DNA from: an uncultured Hyphomicrobiales bacterium
GTDB lineage: Bacteria; Pseudomonadota; Alphaproteobacteria; Rhizobiales; Rhizobiaceae
Direction of reading: 5' to 3'
Length of the DNA: 64,000 bases
NCBI GenBank assembly: GCA_943914405.1
Contig: CALUBX010000002.1
Location: forward strand, 1 to 64,000
The notes below the pieces were generated by a model. It saw nothing but the letters and a program-made list of their open reading frames with translations. It was not told the origin of the DNA and ran no database searches. Every line of letters starts with the position of its first letter. Positions within the stretch are counted from its first letter, which is position 1. Both the position numbers and the translations under genes were made by a program. Of the stretch, positions 10,097-19,463 are shown piece after piece.

Positions 10097-10109
10097 TTCA
10101 CGTGAAACG
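10094..10109. other. parS centromere site 2 (mnmE stop / mnmG leader)
   Basis: TGATTCACGTGAAACG matches the parS palindrome at 14 of 16 positions and begins with the mnmE stop codon TGA. It lies in the short mnmE-mnmG gap, about 4.6 kb right of the putative origin and about 2.5 kb before parA. Confidence 0.8.
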
Positions 10110-10135
10110 GTCGCCGGCCGACGTGAGGAGCACAA

Positions 10136-12007
10136 ATGACATATGATGTGATCGTCATCGGTGGAGGACACGCGGGAGCCGAGGCGGCAAGCGCGGCCGC
10201 TCGAACTGGTGCCAAAACAGCTTTGATCACCCATCGCGCCGATACAATCGGCGTGATGTCTTGCAACCCGGCCATCGGGGGCCTTGGCAAAGGTCATCTG
10301 GTGCGGGAGGTGGACGCGCTGGATGGCCTCATGGGAAGAGCCGCCGATGCGGCAGGAATCCAGTTCAGGCTCTTGAACCGCAAGAAGGGTCCCGCTGTGA
10401 GAGGCCCCCGCACTCAGGCGGATCGCAGGCTATACCGCGCCGCTATGCAGGATTTCATGCTCCATCACTTCAACCTGGATGTTATCGAAGGCGATGCCCA
10501 CGATCTTGATATTGTGGAAGGGCGGGTCCAAGCCGTTATCATGAAAGACGGCCGTCGATTCACTTCCGGAACGGTCGTGCTGACAACGGGAACTTTTCTC
10601 CGTGGCCTTATCCATATGGGCAACGAAAAGGTACCCGCGGGTCGCTTGGGTGAGGATCCGTCCGTTGGACTTTCCGCTACTCTAGCTCGTTATCACCTCG
10701 CGCTCGGCCGGCTAAAAACAGGAACACCCGCACGGCTTGACGGCCGGACGATAGACTGGGCTGCCTTGGATAAGCAGGAAGCTGACGACGTCCCTGTTCC
10801 TTTTTCCTTCATGACGGATTCGATCACGACGCCACAAATAGCCTGCGGCGTCACTCGCACCAATGAGAAGACCCACAAGATCATCAGCGACAATATCCGT
10901 CTGTCGGCCATGTATTCAGGTCAGATCGAAGGAGTTGGACCGCGCTATTGCCCATCTATCGAGGACAAGATCGTTCGCTTCGGTGAGCGCGATGGACATC
11001 AGATTTTTCTGGAGCCTGAGGGCTTGGATGATGTCTCCGTTTATCCAAACGGAATTTCGACTTCGCTACCGGCCGAGGTGCAGGACGAATTCATTCGCTC
11101 GATCGCAGGCCTTGAGCGAGTCCAGATCCTTCAGCACGGCTATGCGATCGAATATGATTTTGTTGATCCGCGGGAACTAAGCGCCACGTTGGAAGTGAAG
11201 AAAATAGCTGGGCTGTTCCTGGCTGGACAAATCAACGGCACGACGGGATACGAAGAAGCAGCTGCACAAGGGCTCGTTGCTGGCTTGAACGCTTCGCGTC
11301 GGTCGGCAGGCCAAGATGGCCGAATCTTCAGCCGCGCTGAGTCCTATATTGGCGTGATGATTGACGATCTGACCTCGCGAGGCGTCTCAGAACCCTATCG
11401 CATGTTTACGTCACGTGCCGAGTACCGCCTGTCTTTGCGAGCCGATAACGCTGACCTCAGACTGACATCTGTTGGTGTCGAAATGGGTCTGGTCGGGCTG
11501 GAACGACAGAGGAAGTTCGAGCGGTATCAAGCAGGAATTGATCAAGGAAGAGCCCTCCTGAAGTCACTTAGCATCACGCCGGCGGAAGCCGCGCGGAAGG
11601 GCCTGAACCTTAATCAGGATGGTCAGCGCCGTACTGCATTCGACCTGTTGTCTTATCCAGATATGGCTGTGGAAGATTTGCTCGCTATATGGCCCGACTT
11701 CAAAGCGCTGGATGGCCGCGTCAAGGAGGCCTTGGAAATCGAAGCAGTGTATTCGGTCTATATGGATCGCCAGCAGTCCGATATTGCAGCGACGCAGCGG
11801 GATGAGTCAGTTGTAATACCCGAGGATTTCTACTTCAGCGGGGTGGCGGGCCTGACGAACGAGCTGAAGGCAAAGCTAACCGCAGCCAAGCCGGCTAATC
11901 TTGCACAAGCCGCCAAGGTAGATGGAATGACCCCGGCAGCGCTGGCGTTGATCTTGGCACTGGTACGAAAGGGCGCCGCTTCGACGCAGCGTCACCGGGT
12001 CATGTGA
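10136..12007 (+). CDS. mnmG: tRNA uridine-5-carboxymethylaminomethyl modification enzyme
   Basis: A 623-residue MnmG (GidA), the FAD-dependent partner of MnmE in U34 modification. It begins with the FAD motif [10 protein letters not shown] at about residues 8-17, followed by the conserved [13 protein letters not shown] (about 41-53) and the [11 protein letters not shown] segment. The C-terminal helical domain that binds MnmE is complete ([17 protein letters not shown]). The rsmG ATG follows the stop codon directly, with no gap. Confidence 0.98.
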   Translation: MTYDVIVIGGGHAGAEAASAAARTGAKTALITHRADTIGVMSCNPAIGGLGKGHLVREVDALDGLMGRAADAAGIQFRLLNRKKGPAVRGPRTQADRRLYRAAMQDFMLHHFNLDVIEGDAHDLDIVEGRVQAVIMKDGRRFTSGTVVLTTGTFLRGLIHMGNEKVPAGRLGEDPSVGLSATLARYHLALGRLKTGTPARLDGRTIDWAALDKQEADDVPVPFSFMTDSITTPQIACGVTRTNEKTHKIISDNIRLSAMYSGQIEGVGPRYCPSIEDKIVRFGERDGHQIFLEPEGLDDVSVYPNGISTSLPAEVQDEFIRSIAGLERVQILQHGYAIEYDFVDPRELSATLEVKKIAGLFLAGQINGTTGYEEAAAQGLVAGLNASRRSAGQDGRIFSRAESYIGVMIDDLTSRGVSEPYRMFTSRAEYRLSLRADNADLRLTSVGVEMGLVGLERQRKFERYQAGIDQGRALLKSLSITPAEAARKGLNLNQDGQRRTAFDLLSYPDMAVEDLLAIWPDFKALDGRVKEALEIEAVYSVYMDRQQSDIAATQRDESVVIPEDFYFSGVAGLTNELKAKLTAAKPANLAQAAKVDGMTPAALALILALVRKGAASTQRHRVM

Positions 12008-12634
12008 ATGCGGCTGAACGGGGTAAGTGTTTCACGTGAAACGCAAGAGCGGCTTGACCATTTTGCAAACCTTTTCCAGAAGTGGGCGAAGAGGATAAAT
12101 CTTGTTGCGCCATCTACTCTGGATGAGCTCTGGCGGCGGCACATTTCGGACAGCATCCAGATATTTCAGCTGTCGAACCGTCCACTGATTTGGGCGGATC
12201 TTGGATCGGGGGGTGGCTTCCCCGGGATTGTCACGGCCATATGTCTGGCAGAGCTGAGAGATGGGTGGGTTCATCTCGTGGAAAGCAATCAGAAAAAAGC
12301 AGCTTTCTTGCGTGTGGCGCTGAGTGAAACGGGCGCGCGCGGTTCAGTTCATCCGGTTCGCATCGAGAATGCCTATGAGCAGGCGCCCTCTTGCACCAGA
12401 ATTTCTGCAAGAGCATTGGCCGACTTGGACCTGCTCCTTGAATACTCGCTTCCCTGGATGATTCAGCAAGATGCTCGCGCCTTTTTTCACAAAGGCAGGG
12501 ATTACGCTCGTGAGGTTGATAAAGCGAATAGTCGTTGGGAATTCGATCTGGTAAAACATAGAAGTGTTGTTGAGCCGGACTCGGTCATTCTTGAGATTTC
12601 TGGACTTAGCCACCGCGGTAGCGAGCCCAACTAG
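12008..12634 (+). CDS. rsmG: 16S rRNA (guanine527-N7)-methyltransferase
   Basis: A 208-residue RsmG (GidB), which methylates G527 of 16S rRNA with SAM. The SAM-binding loop [11 protein letters not shown] is at residues 63-73, and [19 protein letters not shown] is the family's N-terminal signature. Residues 8-12 (VSRET) are encoded by a near-perfect parS site. It starts immediately after mnmG and overlaps nothing, with parA beginning seven bases after its stop. Confidence 0.96.
   Translation: MRLNGVSVSRETQERLDHFANLFQKWAKRINLVAPSTLDELWRRHISDSIQIFQLSNRPLIWADLGSGGGFPGIVTAICLAELRDGWVHLVESNQKKAAFLRVALSETGARGSVHPVRIENAYEQAPSCTRISARALADLDLLLEYSLPWMIQQDARAFFHKGRDYAREVDKANSRWEFDLVKHRSVVEPDSVILEISGLSHRGSEPN
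12028..12043. other. parS centromere site 3 (inside rsmG)
   Basis: TGTTTCACGTGAAACG matches the parS consensus at 15 of 16 positions (last base differs). It lies in the 5' end of rsmG, 600 bp before parA, and is read as VSRET in the protein. Confidence 0.9.
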
Positions 12635-12641
12635 GTGCGGC

Positions 12642-13430
12642 ATGGATAGAAACCGGATTATCACGATCGCAAATCAAAAGGGCGGCGTCGGCAAGACGAC
12701 CACTGCCATCAATCTCGCAACCGCGCTTGCGGCAATCGGCGAGCGAGTATTGATCATTGATCTGGACCCCCAGGGAAATGCCAGCACCGGACTCGGGATT
12801 GATAGGAAGGATCGGAAGGTTTCGTCCTATGATCTCCTGATGGGATACAATACGATTGGCGAGACCGCTCTGGAGACGGCGGTTCCCAACCTCTCGATTG
12901 TGCCATCGACGATGGATCTCCTCGGCTTCGAAATGGAGATCTCGCAGGACTCCGATCGTGCATTCAAGCTGCGGCGGGCATTGGCGACGGCGGAAGCCAT
13001 GTCCTTCAGCTATATTCTTCTCGACTGCCCTCCGTCCTTCAACTTGTTGACAATGAATGCAATGGCAGCTGCGCATGCCGTGCTGGTACCTCTGCAGTGT
13101 GAATTCTTTGCGCTGGAAGGCTTGAGCCAACTGCTGGAGACAGTTGATCAAGTTCGTCGGACGGTTAATCCTAGCCTGGATATACAGGGCATCGTGCTGA
13201 CAATGTTCGATGCTCGAAACAATCTGGCTCAGCAGGTGGTATCGGATGTCCGTACCTATCTCGGCGAGAAGGTCTACCACACACTGATCCCGCGGAACGT
13301 GCGCGTCTCGGAGGCTCCCTCACATGGAAAGCCGGCGATTCTTTACGACCTGAAATGTGCCGGCAGCCAGGCCTATCTTCAATTGGCTTCGGAGGTCATT
13401 CAGCGCGAGCGTCGCCGTAAGGCAGCATAA
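12642..13430 (+). CDS. parA: Chromosome partitioning ATPase ParA
   Basis: A 262-residue chromosomal ParA. It binds DNA non-specifically as an ATP dimer and moves ParB-parS complexes, separating newly copied origins. The deviant Walker A KGGVGKTT is at residues 13-20 and the Walker B segment is ILLDCPPSFN. It lacks the N-terminal helix-turn-helix of plasmid ParA, which fits a chromosomal copy. The ATG at 12642 is preferred over an in-frame upstream start at 12564 inside rsmG because the family starts directly before the Walker A strand. Confidence 0.97.
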   Translation: MDRNRIITIANQKGGVGKTTTAINLATALAAIGERVLIIDLDPQGNASTGLGIDRKDRKVSSYDLLMGYNTIGETALETAVPNLSIVPSTMDLLGFEMEISQDSDRAFKLRRALATAEAMSFSYILLDCPPSFNLLTMNAMAAAHAVLVPLQCEFFALEGLSQLLETVDQVRRTVNPSLDIQGIVLTMFDARNNLAQQVVSDVRTYLGEKVYHTLIPRNVRVSEAPSHGKPAILYDLKCAGSQAYLQLASEVIQRERRRKAA

Positions 13431-13444
13431 TATAGGGCATAGAT

Positions 13445-14323
13445 ATGGTTGATGATCCCTCAAAGCGCCGGCTTGGCCGCGGCCTTGCTGCCCTGATCGG
13501 TGAGATGGACCAGCCTCTTCCCGTGGATGGGGCGCCGAAGAGTGTCAATCCTGACAGGATGGTGCCGATCGAGCAGGTGTCGCGCAACCCGAAGAACCCG
13601 CGCCGTTACTTCGATGAGAACGACTTGCAGGATCTCTCCAGTTCGATCCGGCAGCATGGCATCGTGCAGCCGGTCGTCGTTCGTTCACAGGGTGACCGGT
13701 ATGAGATTATTGCCGGGGAGCGTCGCTGGAGAGCCGCCCAGCTAGCTGGCCTAATCGAGATTCCGGTTATCGTGCGGGATGTTGACGATCGCACAGCTCT
13801 TGAAATCGCCATCGTTGAAAACGTTCAGCGAGCTGACCTCAATCCGCTCGAAGAGGCGCTCGGTTATGACCAACTGATTGCTGAACACGGCTACACACAG
13901 AACGACTTGGGTGAGATCATCGGCAAAAGCCGCAGTCATGTTGCGAACAGCCTGCGCCTGCTCAAGCTTCCCGACCCCGTCCGTGATATGCTCGCTGCGG
14001 GCGCTTTGTCTGCGGGTCATGCGCGAGCGCTCGTTACAACCTCTGACCCTGCGGCACTGGCGCGAACGATCGTTGCCAAAGGAATGTCCGTCCGTGATGC
14101 GGAGCGCTTGGCGCAGAACGACATCAAGAGCCGAGCTCAAGGCTCTTCGCCGGCGAAGTCAGCCGAGAAAGATTCCGATACGCTGGCGCTGGAACGGACC
14201 CTTACCGATGCGCTGGGTCTTGAGGTGAAGATTAACCACAGGGGCGGAAGCGGCCAGATCCGCATCAACTACCGCACGCTTGAGCAACTCGAAGACATCT
14301 GCAGGCTCTTGGAGCGCAAGTAA
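13445..14323 (+). CDS. parB: Chromosome partitioning CTPase ParB
   Basis: A 292-residue ParB, which loads at parS, clamps on DNA using CTP and spreads. It has the N-terminal ParA-stimulating basic segment RRLGRGLAALIG (8-19), the CTP-binding motifs GERRWRAAQ (91-99) and ENVQR (125-129), a central helix-turn-helix (about 150-172) that reads parS, and a C-terminal dimerisation domain. It follows parA by 14 bp. Its stop codon abuts that of the convergent holA without any gap. Confidence 0.98.
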   Translation: MVDDPSKRRLGRGLAALIGEMDQPLPVDGAPKSVNPDRMVPIEQVSRNPKNPRRYFDENDLQDLSSSIRQHGIVQPVVVRSQGDRYEIIAGERRWRAAQLAGLIEIPVIVRDVDDRTALEIAIVENVQRADLNPLEEALGYDQLIAEHGYTQNDLGEIIGKSRSHVANSLRLLKLPDPVRDMLAAGALSAGHARALVTTSDPAALARTIVAKGMSVRDAERLAQNDIKSRAQGSSPAKSAEKDSDTLALERTLTDALGLEVKINHRGGSGQIRINYRTLEQLEDICRLLERK

Positions 14324-15361
14324 TCAGGCGCGACGCCGCGTTTGACCCGCTATCGCCATGAGAGCGTCCAATGCGATGCTTGGCTCCAGGTTCTGTCGCT
14401 GGCGGCTGCTAAGAACGGCCGCCTGTAAACGAGCGGTGGCACGAGCAGCCGAAACAGCATCCCAGTCTTTCAACGCTCTCTCAATCAGCGGTTTACGCTT
14501 GAAGTGGATATGCCGCCCTAGCGTCATCATCACCTGAGCAGGCTGGAGGCGTTTGTCATCCATTTCCGCGCGCATCAGGTCGATCATCTGCATCTGCCTG
14601 AGACAGGATTGGAGAATGAGGAAGATTGGCGTCTTGGACGTCATGACCTTTTGAAGGGCGCGGCTGAGCGCGGCCATATCACCGCTCAGAGCCGCATCCA
14701 CGGCCTCGTCGGCGGAGACACTGCTGGCATCGCCGATAATGTCCTCAACGTGCCGCTCGTCTACTGTGCCGGCGCCACGACAATAGAGGGCGAGTTTCCT
14801 GATTTCATTCCGTGAGGCTATGCGGTCTCCGCCTAGAAGCTCGACGAGTTGAGCCCTGGCAGCGGGCGTAATGCGAAGCCCTTCAGCCTCAAGTTCAGCA
14901 TCGATCAAGGCCTGCAGCGCACGACCGTCATCCGCGTAACACGGAACGATGGCAATATTCTTAGCCGGCTCTGCGATCTTCCTTAGACCACTCCCCTTTT
15001 TCAGGTCGCCAGCCTCGATGATCAAAGTGTTTGCCGGTGCAGGGCTATCGGCCAGAATTTGCACGCTGTCCAGAAGAGCCTTTTCGTTAGCAGCGCCTTT
15101 CAGCCAGACAAGCTTGCTGCCGCCGAAGAGGCCGAGAGCGTTGACCTCGTCCATGAGCCGTCCCGGGTCGCCGGCCAGGTCGGTAACGTCAAGTTTCAAC
15201 AGCGAGAACGGGTCGTCAGCGGCAACGCCGGACTGGTTGGCAATTGCGGCTGCGCGTTCCGAGACCAGGCCTCGGTCTGGACCGTAGAACACGAAGATCT
15301 TGTAGAGTTCGAACCCTCTTTTCAGAAAGCGATCGAACTCGTGGGACTTTACTTCTGCCAT
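14324..15361 (-). CDS. holA: DNA polymerase III delta subunit
   Basis: A 345-residue HolA, the clamp-loader subunit that opens the sliding beta clamp. It has the family's N-terminal FVFYGPDRGLVSERAAAI segment (about residues 23-40), a three-domain clamp-loader pattern, and a conserved C-terminal collar. It is the last gene of the leftward leuS-lptE-holA operon and overlaps lptE by 13 bases, the usual order in alphaproteobacteria. Confidence 0.93.
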   Translation of the reverse strand: MAEVKSHEFDRFLKRGFELYKIFVFYGPDRGLVSERAAAIANQSGVAADDPFSLLKLDVTDLAGDPGRLMDEVNALGLFGGSKLVWLKGAANEKALLDSVQILADSPAPANTLIIEAGDLKKGSGLRKIAEPAKNIAIVPCYADDGRALQALIDAELEAEGLRITPAARAQLVELLGGDRIASRNEIRKLALYCRGAGTVDERHVEDIIGDASSVSADEAVDAALSGDMAALSRALQKVMTSKTPIFLILQSCLRQMQMIDLMRAEMDDKRLQPAQVMMTLGRHIHFKRKPLIERALKDWDAVSAARATARLQAAVLSSRQRQNLEPSIALDALMAIAGQTRRRA

Positions 15362-15912
15362 ACGGTCTGCGGCTGCGGCTCTTTGGAAAGCGCAATCGCG
15401 ATCTCGGCTCTGATGAACTCCGCGGCCTCGCGCGCGGCGCGATTTTCAGCATCACGGATGGAGCGCAACTTCGCAAAGCTCTGGCCAGATACATCGATCT
15501 GCGAGACCACCTCGCGGGTAGCGGTCTTGATGACCTGGCTGTCGCGTATGCGAGTAAGCGTATAGGTGACCGTCAGCTCCACGCGGCCGGCGACCGGCGT
15601 GCGTGTCACGGAAACGCTGTTATCGTCCGTGGTGATATCGAGAATGCTTGACGCTGAACTCTTAGCCGTCAGCGTGACCTCATATTCCGGATTGAGCGGC
15701 TCGCCGGCACCACCGGCGGCCAGTAACACCAGGTTGTTGCGTACCACCTGCTCGACCCGGTTATGCGGGTCTGCGAATCCCACCTTTGTCAGGCGCTCGC
15801 CAATTCCGGAGCTTTGCGAATAGAGCGGACGCACCTGGCAGCCGCTGAGAAGAAGGAGAGCCCCGGCAGTCAATGCAAGGACGATACGGCGAGCGGGACG
15901 GTCAGGCGACAA
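15349..15912 (-). CDS. lptE: LPS-assembly lipoprotein LptE
   Basis: A 187-residue outer-membrane lipoprotein of the LptE family, which plugs LptD and helps place lipopolysaccharide in the outer leaflet. It has an N-terminal signal with lipobox LLSGC (Cys at about residue 25) and the typical VRPLYS start of the mature part. The start codon is TTG at 15912, which overlaps the leuS end by 11 bases and has an AGAGG about ten bases upstream. Alternative names in databases are RlpB or 'LPS assembly lipoprotein'. Confidence 0.87.
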   Translation of the reverse strand: MSPDRPARRIVLALTAGALLLLSGCQVRPLYSQSSGIGERLTKVGFADPHNRVEQVVRNNLVLLAAGGAGEPLNPEYEVTLTAKSSASSILDITTDDNSVSVTRTPVAGRVELTVTYTLTRIRDSQVIKTATREVVSQIDVSGQSFAKLRSIRDAENRAAREAAEFIRAEIAIALSKEPQPQTVWQK

Positions 15913-18532
15913 TGTTCACGATCCTCTGTGGGACGACGATGATCTTCTTTGGCGAGCGACCATCCAAGGCCGCCTTTACCGCGTCAAGTGCGAGGACCGC
16001 AGCCTCGACAGTAGTTTGATCCGCGTCGCGTGCGATTGTCAATTCGCCGCGCTTTTTGCCGTTGATCTGGACCGGCAGGATGACCTCATTCTCCACGACC
16101 AAGGCTTCGTCATAGGCAGGCCAGCCAGCTTGCGCCAAAAGTCCCTGATTGCCCAGGACGCTCCAACATTCCTCCGACAGATGCGGCGTCATAGGCGCCA
16201 CAATCTGAACCAGAATCTCTGCCGCGTTCCGGACCGCCGCCCGGAAGGCTGCGTCGCCCTTGCCCGCCGCGACATCCGTCAGCGGGCCCGCCAAGGCGTT
16301 GACCAGTTCGTAGATGCGCGCAACGGCCTTATTGAAGGACAGCTTGTCATAATCGCCCTGCACGGCCTTCAACGTTCTGTGGGCAAGCTGCGAGACCGCG
16401 AGCGCATCTCCTGACGTTGCCGGAGCGGGAGTGACGTCACGCAGACTGTCTGCGGCTTCGGAAATCAGGCGCCACAGCCGCTGCGTGAAACGATGCGCAC
16501 CCTCGACGCCGGCTTCAGACCAGATGACGTCCCGATCCGGAGGAGAATCAGACAGAACAAAGAAGCGGGCGGTATCGGCGCCGTAGGAGGCGATGATATC
16601 GTCCGGGTCCACGACATTCTTCTTCGACTTGGACATCTTCTCGATTGAGCCGATGGTCACCTCTTCGCCGTTCCTCAGAAGGATGGCGCGGCGTTTGCCC
16701 TCGATTTCCTCGATACGGATATCTGCCGGCGAAACCCATTCGCCAGCCTGCCCTGCTCCCAACCGATAAGTCTCATGGACGACCATCCCCTGTGTGAACA
16801 GCCCCTTGAAGGGCTCCTTCACGTCCACATGGCCCGTCTCCTTCATGGCGCGGGTGAAGAAGCGCGAGTAGAGCAGGTGCAAGATCGCGTGCTCGATGCC
16901 GCCGATATATTGGTCCACCGGCAGCCAGTGGTTGGCTACCGCGGGATTGGTTGGGGCATCCTCCCAAGGCGCGGTGAAGCGGGTGAAGTACCAGCTCGAA
17001 TCCACGAATGTATCCATCGTGTCCGTCTCGCGCCGCGCATCTGCACCGCATTGAGGGCAGTTCACATGGCGCCAGGTCGGATGGCGGTCCAGCGGATTTC
17101 CGGGCTGATCGAAGGTCACGTCGTCCGGCAGTTGTACCGGCATGTCCTTCTTCGGCACCGGAACGACGCCACAGGCATCGCAATGGATAACCGGGATGGG
17201 GCAACCCCAATAGCGCTGCCGCGAAATCCCCCAGTCGCGCAGGCGGAAGTTCACCTTGCGCTCGCCCTGAGGTTCGCCGTTCAGCTTCTGAGCCGACAGC
17301 TTGTCGGCCACGATCTGGAACGCCTCGTTTGTGGTCTTGCCGTCGAGGAAGCGCGAATTGATCATCACACCATCGTCGACAAAGGCGGTATCGCCGACAA
17401 CAAAGGTCGCGGCGTCGCCGTCCTTCGGCATGACGACCGGGACGACGGGAAGATTATATTTACGTGCGAAATCCAAGTCGCGCTGGTCGCCGGAGGGGCA
17501 GCCGAAAATGGCGCCCGTGCCGTATTCCATCAACACGAAGTTGGCCACGTAGACTGGCAGCTCCCAGGTCGGATCCAGCGGATGCTTTACCCGGATTCCC
17601 GTGTCGATACCTTTCTTCTCGGCAGTTTCCAGTGCGGCCAGGGATGTACCCTGCCGCCGGCATTCTTCCGCAAAGGCTTCGATAGCCGGATTCGTTGCGG
17701 CCGCCGCCTTGGCCAGGGGATGATCAGCGGCGATAGCCAAAAAGGAGGCGCCGAACAGCGTATCCGGGCGGGTCGTGTAGACGGTTACCTCGGCCTCGCC
17801 GGAAGGCGCCGTCGCGGATACGATTTCCCATCGGACGGTCATCCCTTCCGAGCGACCGATCCAGTTCTTCTGCATCAGGCGGACCTTTTCCGGCCACTGA
17901 TCCAGCGTGTCCAGCGCGTCGAGCAGATCCTGGCTGAAGTCGGTGATCTTGAAGAACCACTGAACCAGTTCCCGCTGTTCGACCAGAGCACCGGAACGCC
18001 AGCCGCGTCCGTCGATGACCTGCTCATTGGCAAGCACCGTCTGATCCACCGGATCCCAGTTGACCTTGGACTGCTTGCGGTAGACCAGTCCCTTCTCCAT
18101 CATGTCCAGGAACAGATGCTGCTGGCGCTGGTAATATTCGACGTCGCAGGTCGCAAATTCACGGGACCAGTCCAGCGAAAGACCCATGGCCTTCAGCTGC
18201 TTCTTCATCGACTCGATGTTCTGGTAGGTCCAAGTCTTCGGGTGGACCTTGTTGTCCCGGGCAGCATTCTCGGCCGGCATGCCGAAGGCATCCCAACCCA
18301 TGGGGTGAAGCACATTGAAGCCGCGGGCACGTTTATAGCGCGCCACAACGTCACCCATGGCGTAATTGCGCACATGGCCCATGTGGATACGGCCGGACGG
18401 ATAGGGAAACATTTCGAGGACGTAGTACTTCTCGCGCGGGTCGCCATTGTCGGTTTCGAAAACCTTGGCCTCAGCCCATTTCTGCTGCCAACGAGGCTCG
18501 GCATCGCGCGGGTTGTAACGTTCAGTCGCCAT
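15902..18532 (-). CDS. leuS: Leucyl-tRNA synthetase
   Basis: An 876-residue class I synthetase that charges tRNA-Leu. The HIGH-type motif HMGH is at residues 50-53 ([14 protein letters not shown]) and the KMSKS loop is near residue 632. The editing domain with the threonine-rich TTRPDTLFG, zinc-finger-like CDACG and CPQCG pairs, and the anticodon-binding domain are all present. It heads the leftward leuS-lptE-holA operon and is divergent from the YggS-type gene. Confidence 0.98.
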   Translation of the reverse strand: MATERYNPRDAEPRWQQKWAEAKVFETDNGDPREKYYVLEMFPYPSGRIHMGHVRNYAMGDVVARYKRARGFNVLHPMGWDAFGMPAENAARDNKVHPKTWTYQNIESMKKQLKAMGLSLDWSREFATCDVEYYQRQQHLFLDMMEKGLVYRKQSKVNWDPVDQTVLANEQVIDGRGWRSGALVEQRELVQWFFKITDFSQDLLDALDTLDQWPEKVRLMQKNWIGRSEGMTVRWEIVSATAPSGEAEVTVYTTRPDTLFGASFLAIAADHPLAKAAAATNPAIEAFAEECRRQGTSLAALETAEKKGIDTGIRVKHPLDPTWELPVYVANFVLMEYGTGAIFGCPSGDQRDLDFARKYNLPVVPVVMPKDGDAATFVVGDTAFVDDGVMINSRFLDGKTTNEAFQIVADKLSAQKLNGEPQGERKVNFRLRDWGISRQRYWGCPIPVIHCDACGVVPVPKKDMPVQLPDDVTFDQPGNPLDRHPTWRHVNCPQCGADARRETDTMDTFVDSSWYFTRFTAPWEDAPTNPAVANHWLPVDQYIGGIEHAILHLLYSRFFTRAMKETGHVDVKEPFKGLFTQGMVVHETYRLGAGQAGEWVSPADIRIEEIEGKRRAILLRNGEEVTIGSIEKMSKSKKNVVDPDDIIASYGADTARFFVLSDSPPDRDVIWSEAGVEGAHRFTQRLWRLISEAADSLRDVTPAPATSGDALAVSQLAHRTLKAVQGDYDKLSFNKAVARIYELVNALAGPLTDVAAGKGDAAFRAAVRNAAEILVQIVAPMTPHLSEECWSVLGNQGLLAQAGWPAYDEALVVENEVILPVQINGKKRGELTIARDADQTTVEAAVLALDAVKAALDGRSPKKIIVVPQRIVNIVA

Positions 18533-18708
18533 GGGGATGATTTTCCGGGAAATAGTTCAAGGAGTCGGGGCAGACCTTCACCACGAAAGGCCGCAAGCGT
18601 CAAGTTTGCGGGGCATTGCAGCGGTCAAGTTTGAAGGTGATGGCCCTTGGCAGGCTCTTATATGGGCGCTAATCCCACAGGGCACAAGAATGCCGCAAGG
18701 AGCATGAG

Positions 18709-19368
18709 ATGAGCGTTGAACACCGTCTTGACGAGGTCAGAGCCAGGATCGCAAAGGCGGAGCTCGAATCCGGCCGGCCCTCCGGCAGTGTTGCGCTGGT
18801 GGCGGTGTCGAAGACGTTCGAGGCCGATCATATCCGTTCGGTGATTGCTGCCGGTGAGCGCGTGTTCGGAGAGAACCGGGTGCAGGAGAGCCAAGGCAAG
18901 TGGCCAGCGCTCAAGGCGGAGACAGCGGATATCGAGCTCCATCTCATCGGGCCGCTACAATCGAACAAGGCTGCGGACGCCGTCGCGCTGTTCGACGTCA
19001 TCGAAACGGTAGATCGGGAAAAGATTGCCAGAGCGCTCGCCGACGAGATCAAGCGGCAGGGCCGGATTGTCCGGCTGTATGTCCAGGTCAACACAGGGCT
19101 TGAGCCGCAGAAAGCGGGAATCGAGCCTAAGGAGACGGCACGTTTCGTGACGTTTTGCCGAGAGCAGCTCGGACTGACGATCGAGGGGCTGATGTGCGTT
19201 CCGCCGGCAGATGAAAATCCCGGTCCGCATTTTGCCCTTCTTGCCGAGCTTTCGCGGGAATGCGGGTTGGACCGGCTCTCGATGGGCATGTCTGGCGATT
19301 TCGAAACCGCTATCGCGTTTGGCGCCACCAGCGTCCGTGTCGGGTCAGCAATTTTCGGAGCACGCTGA
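18709..19368 (+). CDS. YggS family pyridoxal phosphate homeostasis protein
   Basis: A 219-residue PLP-binding TIM-barrel protein of the YggS/PROSC (COG0325) family, which carries PLP on a lysine without known catalysis and balances vitamin B6 and amino-acid pools. The PLP lysine is K35 in VAVSKTF, and the conserved GENRVQE, HLIGPLQSNK and SMGMSGDFETAI motifs are visible. Here it is transcribed divergently from leuS and followed by prpE. Confidence 0.95.
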   Translation: MSVEHRLDEVRARIAKAELESGRPSGSVALVAVSKTFEADHIRSVIAAGERVFGENRVQESQGKWPALKAETADIELHLIGPLQSNKAADAVALFDVIETVDREKIARALADEIKRQGRIVRLYVQVNTGLEPQKAGIEPKETARFVTFCREQLGLTIEGLMCVPPADENPGPHFALLAELSRECGLDRLSMGMSGDFETAIAFGATSVRVGSAIFGAR

Positions 19369-19463
19369 GCTCAGATTCGAACACTAGCCCATAGTCGGGC
19401 TTTGACATTCCTCCCGCGCTGCCTAGGCTTCATGCCAAGCAGCGGATGTAACGGGAGGTACAG

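Noticed and set aside
16775..18634. A 619-codon open frame opposite leuS
   Set aside because: It lies fully antisense to a clear leuS and encodes a low-complexity His/Arg-rich product with no recognisable motif. Long antisense frames are common in GC-rich DNA.
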